A DNA stretch of 64,000 bases from Colwellia sp. M166 (GCF_024585285.1 NZ_CP040755.1:4402001-4466000); one strand, 5' to 3'; counted from the stretch's first letter, positions 27,941 through 38,616 are shown. Translations and numbers: made by a program. The notes: a model not told the origin generated them from the letters alone.

Positions 27941-28801
27941 ATGTCTGAAAAATTGCAAAAAGTACTCGCTAGAGCGGGTGCCGGTTCACGCCGAGAAATG
28001 GAAACCTATATCAGTGCTGGCCGTGTCAGTGTTGAAGGCAAAACTGCTTATTTAGGCGACCGTGTTGAAGGCAACGAGCTTATTCGTGTCGATGGTCACC
28101 AAATTAAGCTAAAACCGATAGAAGAAAACTTTTGTCGGGTGTTAATGTACAACAAGCCTGAAGGCGAAATGTGTACACGTAAAGATCCTGAAGGCCGTCC
28201 AACGGTATTTGACCGTTTACCAAAACTTGATGGTAGCCGCTGGGTTGCTGTCGGCCGTTTAGATATTAACACGTCAGGTATGTTACTTTTTACTACCGAT
28301 GGTGAACTTGCTAACCGTTTAATGCATCCGTCTAAACAAGTTGAACGTGAATATGCGGTACGCATATTTGGTGAAGTTAACGAAGCCATGCTACAAACAT
28401 TACGCCATGGCGTTAAGTTAGAAGATGGTCCTGCAAAATTTCAAAAAATAACTTATCGTGGTGGTGAAGGTCGTAACCATTGGTTCCATGTTGTGTTATC
28501 TGAAGGTCGTAACCGTGAAGTTCGTCGTTTATGGGAAAGCCAAGACGTACAAGTTAGCCGTTTGATCCGTGTTCGCTACGGCGATATGGAAATGAAACGT
28601 CAGTTACCTTTAGGTGGCTGGACAGAATTGAATTTACAAGATGTTAACTACTACAGAAAATTGGTTGATTTAGCACCTGAAACTCAAAGTAAAGTTAAAG
28701 TAGATGAAAAAGCGATGGATAATGCGAAAAGCAGAAGAATTCGTCGCTCTGTGAAAAAACATCAGCACCGTAGCCAACAGGCGACTAGACGTAGACGTTA
28801 A
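27941..28801 (+). CDS. rluB: 23S rRNA pseudouridine(2605) synthase RluB
   Basis: Makes pseudouridine at 23S rRNA position 2605. The ATG at 27941 is chosen because the family begins [19 protein letters not shown]; an in-frame TTG at 27848 would add 31 unsupported residues. An S4 RNA-binding domain (residues 1-60) is followed by the catalytic domain with [13 protein letters not shown] (catalytic Asp) and [11 protein letters not shown]. The 30-residue basic tail (Arg/Lys-rich, to RRRR) is typical of RluB. Confidence 0.95.
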   Translation: MSEKLQKVLARAGAGSRREMETYISAGRVSVEGKTAYLGDRVEGNELIRVDGHQIKLKPIEENFCRVLMYNKPEGEMCTRKDPEGRPTVFDRLPKLDGSRWVAVGRLDINTSGMLLFTTDGELANRLMHPSKQVEREYAVRIFGEVNEAMLQTLRHGVKLEDGPAKFQKITYRGGEGRNHWFHVVLSEGRNREVRRLWESQDVQVSRLIRVRYGDMEMKRQLPLGGWTELNLQDVNYYRKLVDLAPETQSKVKVDEKAMDNAKSRRIRRSVKKHQHRSQQATRRRR

Positions 28802-28858
28802 TCGTCAGTTGTAGAAAGCTACCGGCATTTTTATCAGTAGCATTTTAAAAAGCCAAAT

Positions 28859-28899
28859 AATGACAAGCTCCCTAATAAAGGTGAACTTGTCATTTTTAT
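28859..28899 (+). terminator. rluB operon terminator
   Basis: Stem AATGACAAG / CTTGTCATT with an 18-nt loop and a following TTTTTATTT. It lies about 60 bp after the rluB stop. Confidence 0.75.
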
Positions 28900-29037
28900 T
28901 TGCGTTAAACAATTAAATTTCATTTTGGCAAGCGTGAAAAAATAAGATATTGTAATATTTAACCTCATCACTCGCTTTAACGATATCATGGTAACGTAAC
29001 TCGTTTACCTTAGTAGCCAATTTATATAGGACAATAC

Positions 29038-30195
29038 GTGCAAGAAACTCTTGAAAGAATTTATGTCGAAACCTCTGAGCAATTACACCAAATTTGTCAA
29101 CGTTATACGCAAGCTTCTGTGCTTGCTATTGATACCGAATTTGTTCGTACCCGCACGCTTTATCCTAAATTAGGTCTGATCCAGATAAATGATGGTAAAA
29201 CATTAGCGTTAATTGATCCTGTTGCGTTAACTGATTTATCGCCATTTTGGCAATTACTGGAAAATCCTAGTATTCAAAAAATATTGCATGCTTGCTCTGA
29301 AGATCTTGAAGTTTTTCTTACTGCGGGTAATTGTCGACCGGCTAACTTAATTGACAGTCAAATTATCATGTCATTTTTAGGTCACGGTTTATCAATGGGC
29401 TATGCCGCTATGATTGCTCATTATACTGACATTGAACTTGATAAATCAGAGTCTCGAACCGATTGGATGAAACGACCATTAACCACTAAGCAACTTGACT
29501 ATGCTGCTGCCGATGTTGAACATTTATTTAATGTTTTACCTCGACTAATGTCAGATATTGAAAAGTCTGGCTGGCTAGCGGCTGCACAAGAAGAAAGTGA
29601 TATTATGGTTGAGCGTAAGTTCACTCCGATTGACGCAAGCTTGTTGTATCGTAATATTAAAATGGCCTGGCGTTTAAATTCGCAGCAGCTCTACCGGTTA
29701 CAACAATTAACCATCTGGCGCTATCAACAAGCACAACAAAAAGATCGACCGATTGGCTTTATCGCAAAAGATCATACTTTATTAGCGCTAGCACAAGTTA
29801 ACCCCGAAAATGTCGCGATTATGGCCAATATTGAAGGTGTTGAATATCTTGATGTTAAACATAAAGGTAATGCAATGTTGGCGGTACTAAAACGTGTCAA
29901 TGAAGAGAAAAATGCTGAATTACCTGAAGCCATTGTTCGACTAGATGAATACCCTGGATATAAACAAAACTTTAAAAAAGCGAAGAGTTATATCAATGAA
30001 TTAAGTGAAGCTACTAATTTACAAGCGGAAAATTTTGCCTCGAAAAAGCAAATCAATCAATTTTTATCATGGCACTTTAAACTTAACGGTGCTGAAAATA
30101 ATATTCACTTGGTCGATATTATGCGGGGTTGGCGTAAACCTTTATTCGGCGATAAATTGCTCGCATTTGTTGAAAATGGCTTCAAAGTAAATTAG
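29038..30195 (+). CDS. rnd: Ribonuclease D
   Basis: 3'-5' exoribonuclease that trims tRNA 3' ends. The 385-aa protein has the DEDD exonuclease motifs: IDTEFVRTRTLYP (residues 31-43), the ACSEDLEVF Asp and YAAADVEHL with the DEDDy Tyr. One HRDC domain follows (about 205-290) plus a C-terminal helical domain. The start is GTG, supported by TATAGGA 9 nt upstream. It is a single gene. Confidence 0.95.
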   Translation: MQETLERIYVETSEQLHQICQRYTQASVLAIDTEFVRTRTLYPKLGLIQINDGKTLALIDPVALTDLSPFWQLLENPSIQKILHACSEDLEVFLTAGNCRPANLIDSQIIMSFLGHGLSMGYAAMIAHYTDIELDKSESRTDWMKRPLTTKQLDYAAADVEHLFNVLPRLMSDIEKSGWLAAAQEESDIMVERKFTPIDASLLYRNIKMAWRLNSQQLYRLQQLTIWRYQQAQQKDRPIGFIAKDHTLLALAQVNPENVAIMANIEGVEYLDVKHKGNAMLAVLKRVNEEKNAELPEAIVRLDEYPGYKQNFKKAKSYINELSEATNLQAENFASKKQINQFLSWHFKLNGAENNIHLVDIMRGWRKPLFGDKLLAFVENGFKVN

Positions 30196-30388
30196 TCATT
30201 ATGCTAAACATAACGAGTGGCGAACAAAGTGTTACATAAGTTCAAAGAACTTGTCAGACTACTGTGTTACGTTGGCTCGATATCTTAGCGGTTAACTGAA
30301 TAAATATCTTGATTAATACCGTAAAGAAGTCATGTTAAGTCACAAAGTGATAAAGTTCCCTAAAACCATTCAATCATAGGTCTCCATT

Positions 30389-30688
30389 ATGCTGTGTAGT
30401 GTTTATAAAAGTGCTAAAAAAGCGCAAACGTATCTTTTTATTAATAAACGAGATGATTTTTCTGAGGTACCAGAAGCGCTGATGAAAATGTTTGGTAAGC
30501 CTGAAATGGTTACCGTATTAAATCTTGCAACTAAAGTTAAGCTTGGTTTTGCTGATCTGACTAAGGTAAAAGAAAGCTTAGTTGAACAAGGTTATTACTT
30601 GCAAATAACCCCAAAGGAAGAAGACTTACTAAAGGGGCATGTTGCCAGTATGAAAGTCGCTAAGCAGAAAACTACAGGGGAATCATGA
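30389..30688 (+). CDS. YcgL domain protein
   Basis: A 99-aa YcgL-family protein of unknown biochemical function. The conserved pattern CSVYKSAKK near the start, YLFINKRDDF and VPEALMKMFGKP identify it. It overlaps the following transglycosylase gene by 4 bp (ATGA), and ycgN lies just beyond. In many gammaproteobacteria ycgL, ycgN and rnd or minC genes cluster in this way. Confidence 0.9.
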   Translation: MLCSVYKSAKKAQTYLFINKRDDFSEVPEALMKMFGKPEMVTVLNLATKVKLGFADLTKVKESLVEQGYYLQITPKEEDLLKGHVASMKVAKQKTTGES

Positions 30689-31746
30689 TGCGTTATATCA
30701 AATCAGTAAAAGCCTTATCAGTTTCACTGTGTTTAGTACTATTTTCTCAGTCAACATTTGCAGCTGAAAGTAAAACAACGCCGACGCTTACGCAAGCCGG
30801 TTTCGAGCAATACATAGTAAAACTTAAGCAAGAAGCGCTTGCAAAAGGTTATGAACAAGCCTTAATTGATGAATCGTTTGCTAAGGCTGTTTTTCATCAG
30901 CGAGCGGTGAAAGCTGACCGCAGTCAACCAGAAAAAGTTGAAACACTTGATACCTATTTACCTAAGCGTTTACCCGATTGGAAAATAAAACGTGCCAGAG
31001 CTATGTACAAAAAACATCAAGTACTATTGGATAAAGTTGCCGCTGAATATGGGGTACAAGCCCGCTTTATTGTCGCACTTTGGGGACTTGAAACGAATTT
31101 TGGCAAAATAATGGGCAACTATAATGTTATTTCAGCATTATCGACTTTAGCCTATGAGGGACGCCGTGAAGCTTTTTTTAAAAAGCAATTATGGGCGGCA
31201 TTAAACATCTTAAAAGAAGGTCACATTGATAGCGCTAATATGAAAGGTTCTTGGGCCGGTGCTATGGGACAAAATCAATTTATGCCAACCTCATTTGTTG
31301 CTTACGCTGTTGATGGCGACGGTGATGGAAAAAAAGATATTTGGGGCAATCAAGCTGATGTTTTTGCATCAATGGCAAATTATTTAAAAAATGAAGGTTG
31401 GAATAATAACTTAACATGGGGTCGCCAGGTTAAACTGCCAAGTGACTTTGATACCTCACTTGCTATTCCCCAAAATACCGGTGGTCGTAAAAATTGGCTA
31501 AAAGCATGGGCTAAAAGTGAAAAAAACTTAGCGCAGTGGCAAGCGTTAGGCGTACGACGCACTGATGGCAGTGATCTCCCTAAGGTTGATGTTAAGGCAA
31601 CATTGGTTTTTCCTGATGGTGTAAAAGGTCGAGCTTATTTAGCCTACAATAACTATAAAAGTTTAATGCATTGGAATTTATCCTATTATTTTGTCAGTTC
31701 AGTGGGACATTTATCTGATCATATTAAATACCCTGCGATTAAATAG
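30685..31746 (+). CDS. Lytic murein transglycosylase (MltB family)
   Basis: Periplasmic enzyme that cleaves peptidoglycan between MurNAc and GlcNAc with 1,6-anhydro ring formation. The 353-aa protein has a signal peptide (residues 1-28, cleavage after TFA-A). There is no lipobox, so it is probably soluble or peripherally attached. The MltB catalytic Glu is in WGLETNFGKIMG (about residue 139); the substrate groove motif GSWAGAMGQNQFMPTSF follows. An unusual acidic loop VDGDGDGKKDIW could bind Ca2+, as in other MltB EF-hand-like sites. It starts 4 bp inside the ycgL end. Confidence 0.93.
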   Translation: MMRYIKSVKALSVSLCLVLFSQSTFAAESKTTPTLTQAGFEQYIVKLKQEALAKGYEQALIDESFAKAVFHQRAVKADRSQPEKVETLDTYLPKRLPDWKIKRARAMYKKHQVLLDKVAAEYGVQARFIVALWGLETNFGKIMGNYNVISALSTLAYEGRREAFFKKQLWAALNILKEGHIDSANMKGSWAGAMGQNQFMPTSFVAYAVDGDGDGKKDIWGNQADVFASMANYLKNEGWNNNLTWGRQVKLPSDFDTSLAIPQNTGGRKNWLKAWAKSEKNLAQWQALGVRRTDGSDLPKVDVKATLVFPDGVKGRAYLAYNNYKSLMHWNLSYYFVSSVGHLSDHIKYPAIK

Positions 31747-31774
31747 TCGGAATTGCATAGCAATAAGAAGCCCT

Positions 31775-32329
31775 ATGAGTAAAAAAAATAATCGCTCGCT
31801 GTCGAAAGATAAAGCAAAAAAACTACCAATAGAGCGTTTTTGGGAAACCAAAACACTTGATGAAATGACTCGCCCTGAGTGGGAGTCATTGTGTGACGGC
31901 TGTGCAAAATGTTGTTTACACAAGTTTATTGATGATGAAAGCACCACAGATGAAACCGAGCTAATGCCAACGACGCATATTGCTGAAGGTGAGCAAATGA
32001 ATTATTCAAGCATTGCTTGTCACTTACTCAACGATAAAAGCTGTCAGTGTTCAAAGTATGAACAGCGTACTGTATTAGTGCCAGATTGTGTACAGTTGAC
32101 ACAAGAAAACTTGGATGATGTGTTTTTTATGCCGCCAAGTTGTACTTATAGACGCTTAAAAGAGGGCAGAGGTATGCCGTCTTGGCACCCGTTATTACAT
32201 AACGGTAAAAAATCAGCCATGCATCAAGCAGGCATGTCAGTGCGTGGTAAAATCATTAAAGATGACGATGTTGAACTGGAAGACTTTGAAGATTATATTG
32301 TACTCTGGCCATTGCACGATGTGGATTAA
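31775..32329 (+). CDS. YcgN family cysteine-cluster protein
   Basis: A 184-aa protein of the YkgJ/YcgN zinc- or iron-binding group. The Cys cluster WESLCDGCAKCCLHK is at about residue 40. Further Cys residues (SIACHLLN, SCQCSKYE, PDCVQL, SCTYRRL) complete a likely metal site. The ATG at 31775 is preferred; a longer frame from 31691 would overlap the transglycosylase and lacks family support. Function unknown. Confidence 0.9.
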   Translation: MSKKNNRSLSKDKAKKLPIERFWETKTLDEMTRPEWESLCDGCAKCCLHKFIDDESTTDETELMPTTHIAEGEQMNYSSIACHLLNDKSCQCSKYEQRTVLVPDCVQLTQENLDDVFFMPPSCTYRRLKEGRGMPSWHPLLHNGKKSAMHQAGMSVRGKIIKDDDVELEDFEDYIVLWPLHDVD

Positions 32330-32389
32330 GGTTACGCTTACCTATTAAATAGATGGGTTAAAGAAGCCGTTATTCAACATAATAACCAT

Positions 32390-32416
32390 AAAAAGGCTGA
32401 GATGATCAGCCTTTTT
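32390..32416 (+). terminator. Rho-independent terminator after ycgN
   Basis: Stem AAAAAGGCTGA / TCAGCCTTTTT with a 5-nt loop, 60 bp after the ycgN stop. Confidence 0.9.
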
Positions 32417-32504
32417 CTTATCAAAAAATTAACGTTAGGAGTCATACCAAACAAATTCATTATCGCTTAGTGAGTAAGTCATTAGTCTGATTGGTATATA
32501 GCCA

Positions 32505-32537
32505 TGACACTTCAAAGTGTAGAATTTCAGCTTGAAG
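32505..32537. repeat. Small palindromic repeat, second copy
   Basis: TGACACTTCAAAGTGTAGAA...CTTGAAG matches the reverse complement of the repeat at 8751-8795 with a few changes. It sits immediately before interspersed-repeat copy A, possibly as its outer end. Confidence 0.65.
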
Positions 32538-32547
32538 AAAAACGATT

Positions 32548-32889
32548 TAGGCAAGGCATTGATTGAAGATAATGATTATTCTCGACAACTGCTCCTGCGT
32601 TGTTCTAATAACTCACATCCCTGTGAGCACCTTGTCAAAATTAATAACGCTTACGGTAAAGCTTTTAAACTCGAGCTCTGGGAGCTTTCTCGATATCGAC
32701 TAACATCGTTACATTTATTTGATTTAGAGTGACTAAACCGAAACAAATTCGCCTTGTTTTTGAATATCGAGAAGCGCTCTGAATTGGGAAGAAATTTAAT
32801 CAAATTGGTATAACTATATTCAAAAAATGATCGTTGTTCTCAAACCGCTGGTAAGCGCTGAGAGAGACAGCTTAATAGGTTTGGTATCA
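32548..32889. repeat. Interspersed repeat copy A (direct orientation)
   Basis: Two blocks, 32548-32636 and 32811-32889, match the reverse complement of 37276-37364 and 37104-37186. The first block has about 5 differences in 87 bp. The middle is longer here (174 vs 89 bp) but still partly similar. Ends carry TTGGTAT/TACCAA-type motifs. A 66-codon ORF inside it is not convincing. This is a non-coding, MITE-like or REP-like element; the remaining 32890-33080 shows no gene. Confidence 0.85.
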
Positions 32890-33080
32890 CTATATCAGAC
32901 ACTTTTAGCCTTGTTATCCAAAATTAGTTAATAGCAGAGACTAAAATGAAAGATCAATAGCCCCTAGAGTTAATGTTAAACTAAATAGACTTGGTATTAT
33001 TATCACTTTGGCTTAGGCTATTTTAATTAAGATTAACTATCTAAAATCCACAGGAATTATGAACGTCTATATAACTCAAA

Positions 33081-34406
33081 TTATAAGTTATCATTAAACT
33101 GTCCTACCGCATTAACAATTTGCCGAGCTCCAATTTGAATTTCATCCATCACGGCACCTGCATTATTAGAGAGGTCTAATGCATCTTGTACTTTTGCCAA
33201 GCTTTGTTCTATCAAGAATACTGCATTTTCCGTTAATTTTTTATTATCATTAACAACCTCTACAATTTCAACGGTTGTTGAGCTTGTCCTCAAAGCAAGT
33301 TGACGAACTTCATCAGCAACTACCGCAAAACCACGCCCTTGATCACCGGCTCTTGCTGCTTCAATCGCAGCATTAAGTGCAAGTAAATTGGTTTGGTCAG
33401 CAATACTACTAATATTACTGACTAACACTGCCACTTTTTGAGACTGTTCGTCTAAGTCAAAAACTCCAGCACTGGCTTCGCGCATTTGTGTTGAAAGTTG
33501 CTCCATTGTTGCAATAGTCGACTGTAAAACACTGATCCCTTTGGCTGTATTTTCATCTGTTTTTTTAGAAATATCAAATGCGATAGCCGCCGTATCAGCA
33601 ACGGCAAACTCCCTGGTCATTTGTTCGGTAATTATTGTTGCAAATTTAACAACCTTATATAAAACACCACTTTCGTCATATATAGGATTATAAGATGCTT
33701 CAAGCCAAACTGGGTTTCTATGACTATCAAAGCGTTTAAATCTACTGGAAATAAATTCACCTTTATTAAGTCTTTTCCAGAAGTTTTTATATGCTGCTGA
33801 TTTTACTTCCTCTGGGCTACAAAACATTTCATGGTGTTTGCCAATGATTTGATTTTTAGCATAGAGCATACCCTCAAGAAAATTATTATTGGCATTAAGA
33901 ATAATACCGTCTAGGGTAAACTCAATAACCGCGGAAGAGCGATCGAGTGCTCCTAACATGTCTTGCTGTTCTCTTGAATGTACAATAGTGTTGGTTAACT
34001 CTGAAGAGTAAACGGCAATTCTTATCTCATTGTTTGCATCATTAACAACCGGTTGAACAATACTTCGAAACCATAATTCATCACCTGGTTTAGCAACAAT
34101 TTGAATTGCCCCATGCCAGTGTTTACCAACTTTAATAGCCGCTAACATATTTTGACAATGTAATTTTTTCATTGAGTCATTTACAATCAAATCTTTGATG
34201 TTTTTATTTAACACTTCGTTTTCTGCATAACCACATGAATGTAAAAAATGATTGTTTACTTCTTTAATGGTACCTTTAGTATCAAGACAAAAATAATTCA
34301 TTTCCTCTTTTAAATCGTGCTGAATACGATGAAATTCAGCCAACTCTTTTTCAAGATTTTCAATTTTGAGTAATAATTTTTTATTCGGAAATAACATATG
34401 ATTCAT
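33081..34406 (-). CDS. Soluble PAS-PAS methyl-accepting chemotaxis protein
   Basis: A 441-aa chemoreceptor-like protein without signal peptide, membrane helix or HAMP domain, so it should be cytosolic. A short coiled coil (about 10-40) is followed by PAS1 (about 40-150), PAS2 (about 155-275) and the MCP signalling hairpin with the invariant tip region [31 protein letters not shown] (positions about 345-375; written here for position only in part). The signalling domain is short. Such PAS receptors usually sense redox, oxygen or a small ligand via bound cofactor; none can be identified here. It overlaps the 3' end of the upstream GGDEF-EAL gene by 26 bp, implying co-translation. Confidence 0.87.
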   Translation of the reverse strand: MNHMLFPNKKLLLKIENLEKELAEFHRIQHDLKEEMNYFCLDTKGTIKEVNNHFLHSCGYAENEVLNKNIKDLIVNDSMKKLHCQNMLAAIKVGKHWHGAIQIVAKPGDELWFRSIVQPVVNDANNEIRIAVYSSELTNTIVHSREQQDMLGALDRSSAVIEFTLDGIILNANNNFLEGMLYAKNQIIGKHHEMFCSPEEVKSAAYKNFWKRLNKGEFISSRFKRFDSHRNPVWLEASYNPIYDESGVLYKVVKFATIITEQMTREFAVADTAAIAFDISKKTDENTAKGISVLQSTIATMEQLSTQMREASAGVFDLDEQSQKVAVLVSNISSIADQTNLLALNAAIEAARAGDQGRGFAVVADEVRQLALRTSSTTVEIVEVVNDNKKLTENAVFLIEQSLAKVQDALDLSNNAGAVMDEIQIGARQIVNAVGQFNDNL

Positions 34407-36966
34407 TAACCTTCAATGGTGTGTTTTTAATAAGTAATTGTTGTAGCCAAATTTCAATATCTACAGAATTTAATGGTTTTGAAAATAAATACCCCTGTGC
34501 AATGTGATAACCTTGTTCTTTGAGTATTTGGTACTGTTCATTTTTCTCTATCCCTTCAGCCACAACCTTAATATTAAGACTTTCACCTATTTGTAAAACC
34601 GCCTGACTTAGTGCTCGACTCGTACTGTCACTTTCTAAATGCTGAACAAAGCTACGATCGAGTTTAAGTTCTTTTATCGGAATTTTTTGTAGGTAACTTA
34701 AACTCGAATAACCGGTACCAAAATCATCCATTGAAAAGTGGATCCCTTTTTGATGAATATCTAATAACACTTTCATCGTACTGGGATTAGTATCAAGTAG
34801 CACACTTTCAGTTAGTTCTAAAATCAAATCAGAGGGTGCTAAGTTAAAACTTTGCAACTCATTCATAACCTGTTCACATAAATCCACGTTATGGAAATTA
34901 ATGGGTGAAAGATTAACCGATATAGTAGGAACGATGATCCCTTTTGCTTTCCATAATGACATTTGTTTACAAGCATTATGTAAAGCCCACTGACTTAAAT
35001 CGCCGATCAAGCCACAGTCTTCTGCAATAGGAATAAATTTACTCGGTGGTATAGCACCTAATTCAGGATGATTCCATCGAGATAACACTTCAACACCACT
35101 GATACTTCCATCTTGCATTGACACTTGTGGTTGATAATATAATTCAAGATCATCATTTTTAATCGCTTTCCTTAGCTCTACCTCAAGCATTTGTAGCTCT
35201 TGTGCTAATTGATTTAATTCATGGCTAAAGTAGGAAAAACGTCCCTTACCAGAAGATTTAGCTTGGTACATAGCCATATCTGCACGATGTATCAAGGTAG
35301 CAACATCATGACCATCATCAGGAAAAATACTAATACCAATACTCATTGATGGCATGAGTTTATTATCTTGTATAGTAAGCGGTGATGAGATTTTTAATCT
35401 TAGCTCGTCAACAAAAACATTTAATTCTTCAATTTTTGTATAAGGGGTAACAACAACAAACTCATCTCCAGATAATCTTCCAATAACGCTTGTTGTATGT
35501 TGTGCTGTTAATAACCTTTCAGCTAATCGAATTAAATATTGATCGCCAACGGGGTGTCCAAAAGAGTCATTGACCTGTTTAAATCGATCGACATCTAAAA
35601 ATAAAAAGGCCAACTTGGTTTTGTTTTTATTTGCCTCTTGTAATAGGTGTTCTGCATTAACGTGTAACAGGCTTCTATTAGGTAATGTTGTTAAAGCATC
35701 GTAGTAAGCAAGCTTTCTAATATTTTCTCGCTGCTTTTCTCGTTCAATCGCTAAAGCACATAGCGGATCTAATACATTGACTAAATCTTGATGCAAATTA
35801 GAGGGTGTTTTTTGGTATTTATAATAAAAAGTGATTGCGCCAATAGGTGAGCCTTCACTTCCTTTAATAGGAACGGAAAGGCTGCCGGTATAGCCTAGCG
35901 GGAGCATCTCTTCTTTATAATTAACCCACAATGGATCACTCTGAATATCAGGACATAAAACAGCTTTATCACGATAAACAGCGGTACCTGAAGCTGATAT
36001 TCCCTCTGCTACTTGTAATTTATTTAATATTTTTCGAAGAAATGAAGGTAGCTTAGGGGCCGCTAATAGCTGTAAGTTATTTTCATCATCAAGCTTCATA
36101 ATCGCCGGAGCAACATCGTCACTCAATAAACTAACTTCATGACACACTGACTCCATAATACATTCTAGAGGTTCATCATGAGCAATGGCGCCCAGAACGC
36201 GCTGATGCAATACTTCATGTAGTTTGGTTTTAGTGATTTCTGAAAGAATAATCACTACATGAGTGAGTTCTTGTTGCTCATTAAATATAGGATTGCTCAT
36301 AATAGAGCACCATAGGCGGTCTCCTTTTTGAGTTTGCAGCATTTCATCAATTTTAACGGCTTCGCCATTTTTATGCCGCAGCCTTAGCATATCGGCATAC
36401 TTTATTGTTAAATGAGGTGCAATAACTGAAATAGGAGAAATTCCTAGCACTTCCGATTCATTATAGCCAAAAAGAGACGTAAATCCTTGGTTGATATAAG
36501 CTGTATTCCAAGAGCCATCAACAATGATGATGGCATTATCCGTTTGATCTGTCACTAAGGAGAGTAGCTCTAAACGTTTTCTGTTTAATACCGCCTGAGT
36601 TACATCTTTAATAAAGGCGGTATATAAAATTTTACCGTCAGAATATACTTTAGAGATAGACATTGCCCCCCATTTTTGGCTCCCATCTTTACAGATAATA
36701 GGAACTTCACGGCTGGTGCCAACAATTTTATTAACCCCTGTATCTCTATTTTTATTAATTAGGGCATCATGGTTGGGCTTGATTTCATTTGGAACGAGAA
36801 TTTTAACGTTTTTACCGATAACGTCTTCTTTAGAGTAACCCCATAATTTTTCTGCAGCTTGGTTGTAGAGTAAAATAAGATTTTGAGAATCGATAACAAC
36901 AACACTATCAATTGCCTGATCTAATGTTTCAACAAAAATATTGGATAATATACTACCGGACACCAC
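34381..36966 (-). CDS. PAS-PAS-GAF-GGDEF-EAL cyclic-di-GMP enzyme
   Basis: An 861-aa cytosolic sensor with cyclic-di-GMP synthase and phosphodiesterase domains. Domain order is PAS1 (about 10-125), PAS2 (130-245), GAF (260-405), GGDEF (420-575) and EAL (590-845). The GGDEF site reads GRLSGDEF (Ser for the first Gly, often still active) and there is no RxxD inhibitory site before it. The EAL site reads EVLSRW, but the other catalytic residues are present: [34 protein letters not shown]. The phosphodiesterase is therefore likely active. Its start is the first gene of a two-gene unit with the PAS chemoreceptor. Confidence 0.9.
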   Translation of the reverse strand: MVSGSILSNIFVETLDQAIDSVVVIDSQNLILLYNQAAEKLWGYSKEDVIGKNVKILVPNEIKPNHDALINKNRDTGVNKIVGTSREVPIICKDGSQKWGAMSISKVYSDGKILYTAFIKDVTQAVLNRKRLELLSLVTDQTDNAIIIVDGSWNTAYINQGFTSLFGYNESEVLGISPISVIAPHLTIKYADMLRLRHKNGEAVKIDEMLQTQKGDRLWCSIMSNPIFNEQQELTHVVIILSEITKTKLHEVLHQRVLGAIAHDEPLECIMESVCHEVSLLSDDVAPAIMKLDDENNLQLLAAPKLPSFLRKILNKLQVAEGISASGTAVYRDKAVLCPDIQSDPLWVNYKEEMLPLGYTGSLSVPIKGSEGSPIGAITFYYKYQKTPSNLHQDLVNVLDPLCALAIEREKQRENIRKLAYYDALTTLPNRSLLHVNAEHLLQEANKNKTKLAFLFLDVDRFKQVNDSFGHPVGDQYLIRLAERLLTAQHTTSVIGRLSGDEFVVVTPYTKIEELNVFVDELRLKISSPLTIQDNKLMPSMSIGISIFPDDGHDVATLIHRADMAMYQAKSSGKGRFSYFSHELNQLAQELQMLEVELRKAIKNDDLELYYQPQVSMQDGSISGVEVLSRWNHPELGAIPPSKFIPIAEDCGLIGDLSQWALHNACKQMSLWKAKGIIVPTISVNLSPINFHNVDLCEQVMNELQSFNLAPSDLILELTESVLLDTNPSTMKVLLDIHQKGIHFSMDDFGTGYSSLSYLQKIPIKELKLDRSFVQHLESDSTSRALSQAVLQIGESLNIKVVAEGIEKNEQYQILKEQGYHIAQGYLFSKPLNSVDIEIWLQQLLIKNTPLKVNESYVISE

Positions 36967-37103
36967 ATACTCCTTTACGTAATATCACTCTGCTTAAATA
37001 ACCCAGAGTGATATTGCCTAATAAGAAAAAATTCCGAACAAAAACAAAGTACTATCATACCTATAAAACAGCTTGGATTACAACCAATCAAACAAGCAAG
37101 CAA

Positions 37104-37364
37104 TAATACCAAGTTTATTAAGTTTGTTCCCACTCAGCGCTTATCAGCGTTTTGAGAACAACGATCATTTTGTCAATATAGTTATTCTAAATGAAGGGAG
37201 TTATCGGCGGTTATCGAACCGCTGTAAGCTCCCCAAGGTTGATTTTAAAAGGCTTACAGGCCGTATTATTGATGTCGATAAGGTTCTCACAGGGATGTGA
37301 GTCATTAGAACAACGCAGGAGCAGTTGTCGAGAATAACCATTATCTTCAACCAATGCCTTGCCT
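37104..37364. repeat. Interspersed repeat copy B (inverted relative to A)
   Basis: Inverted, slightly shorter copy of 32548-32889; the two copies face each other around the two PAS genes. The block 37276-37364 is about 94% identical to A's first block. A 75-codon ORF (37073-37300) lies within the repeat and is not a gene. The flanking 36967-37103 is AT-rich and holds the promoter region of the GGDEF-EAL gene. Confidence 0.85.
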
Positions 37365-37872
37365 ACATGGATGTACTTAGGTTCAGTCTGGAACGGTGAA
37401 CCTGTGCCGCTAAACCTTTAAATTTCACTGAGTGGGAAGAAAATTGGTATAATAACTTTAGGTAATATCCATTCATGATTATTGCCTTTTAAGCTAAGTT
37501 TGACTGCTGTGATTTTGACACTTACAGGGTAAAAGCATGTTTTGCGAAGATGGCTATATTTGGGCATATTAGCCTTCTTAATGTGATGAGCAGGTTCCTA
37601 GCCAAATGAGGGTAAGATTATTGTCCTTTAGATGACCTGATATGAGTATATTAACCTCAACCTTTTAAACCAATATTTGCAGCTATTATCACTCAATGCC
37701 TACAGATAAAAAGGTATTTTCTCTATTGCAGGAAATGCCATAATGCTGTGTATAAATAAAGTCTACTAAAGCGATTAATATGAAAATAATCTCCTTAAAA
37801 CAGCTGTGTTGTGGCCGTTACTTTGTACTGCCGCTAAGTTTTAAGGACGAACCAAGCGGCAAGTATTAACTG
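37365..37872. other. Intergenic region between repeat B and yrdA
   Basis: About 500 bp without a convincing gene. A continuation of the repeat (AATTGGTATAAT near 37444) is visible. The inverted sequence TGCCGCTAAG...CAAGCGGCAA at 37830-37864, just after the yrdA stop, could be a hairpin, but no T-run follows on the minus strand. Confidence 0.5.
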
Positions 37873-38397
37873 TTAACGCTCTACCTCAGTTAACTCATTT
37901 AAATAGCGCTGACCATTTTCAACATAATGTTTAGCCGATTGTGTAAACATTTCACGGGTAGAATCATCAAGGGCTTTAATAATTTTTGCTGGCGATCCTA
38001 ATACTAAGTGTCCGTCAGGTACCTGCATATTCTCAGTAACTAAACTATTAGCGCCAATTAAGCAGTTTTTACCAATGTTAGCCCCATTAAGCACCACCGC
38101 ATTCATGCCCACTAGCGTATTATCGCCGATAGTACAGCCATGAAGCATCACCTTATGGCCGACGGTGACATCACGTCCGATAGTCATAGGGAAACCTGTA
38201 TCGACATGCAGAATTGAGCCATCTTGTATATTGGTGTTTTCGCCAATCTTGACGGTTGCCATATCGGCGCGAATAACCACATTAAACCAGATGCTGACAT
38301 GTTCACTTAAGACAACATCTCCGATAAGTGTGGCATTGGGGGCGATAAAATTATTGTCATGTAAACTGGGGCTAGTGTCAGCGAGTCGGTAAATCAT
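37873..38397 (-). CDS. yrdA: Gamma-carbonic-anhydrase-family protein YrdA
   Basis: A 174-aa left-handed beta-helix (hexapeptide-repeat) protein of the gamma-carbonic anhydrase / YrdA / PaaY group. Repeating hexads (NATLIGDVVL, NTNIQDGSIL, DNTLVGMNAV) run from residue 20 to 140. Metal-ligand His residues occur in ILHVDT, TVGHKVMLHGC. Whether YrdA hydrates CO2 in vivo is unproven. Ribosome site AAGGA is 7 nt before ATG. A broken second copy of this gene lies at 49459-49625. Confidence 0.92.
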   Translation of the reverse strand: MIYRLADTSPSLHDNNFIAPNATLIGDVVLSEHVSIWFNVVIRADMATVKIGENTNIQDGSILHVDTGFPMTIGRDVTVGHKVMLHGCTIGDNTLVGMNAVVLNGANIGKNCLIGANSLVTENMQVPDGHLVLGSPAKIIKALDDSTREMFTQSAKHYVENGQRYLNELTEVER

Positions 38398-38535
38398 CTT
38401 AGTATCCTTATTAAAATCACTCTTGATACCTTAATTTATTCTCACCATAGAGTAAATTAGACCTTAGCGTTATTGCAGATAAAACTTTAAAGATTAATTT
38501 ATATTGAAAATATATGAGCTTGGTTTTGAGCTACA

Positions 38536-38616
38536 GGCACAGCAAGTCGTTTAAGCGCAGTTGTTCGTGCCTTTGATACCCATCCAGAAGTTAAAAAACA
38601 AATAGAAAGTAACGGG
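38536..38616 (+). pseudogene. Relic of pntA (internal fragment)
   Basis: An 81-bp segment (GGCACAGCAAGTCGTTTAAG...) aligns to pntA bases 50460-50540, codons about 182-208 in the NAD-binding site, with the shared run GTTCGTGCCTTTGATAC. Identity looks around 75-80% by eye. It has no start and no flanking pntA sequence, so it is an internal remnant left after deletion of the 5' 540 bp and all the rest. Between it and yrdA is an intergenic region homologous to 49626-49760. Confidence 0.85.

Noticed and set aside
32532..32732. 66-codon ORF in repeat copy A
   Set aside because: It lies within an interspersed repeat whose inverted copy does not keep the frame.
37073..37300. 75-codon ORF in repeat copy B
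   Set aside because: Same repeat, other strand; no ribosome site, no conserved frame between copies.
38536..38616. Possible small plus-strand gene after yrdA
   Set aside because: It is a relic of pntA with no start or ribosome site.
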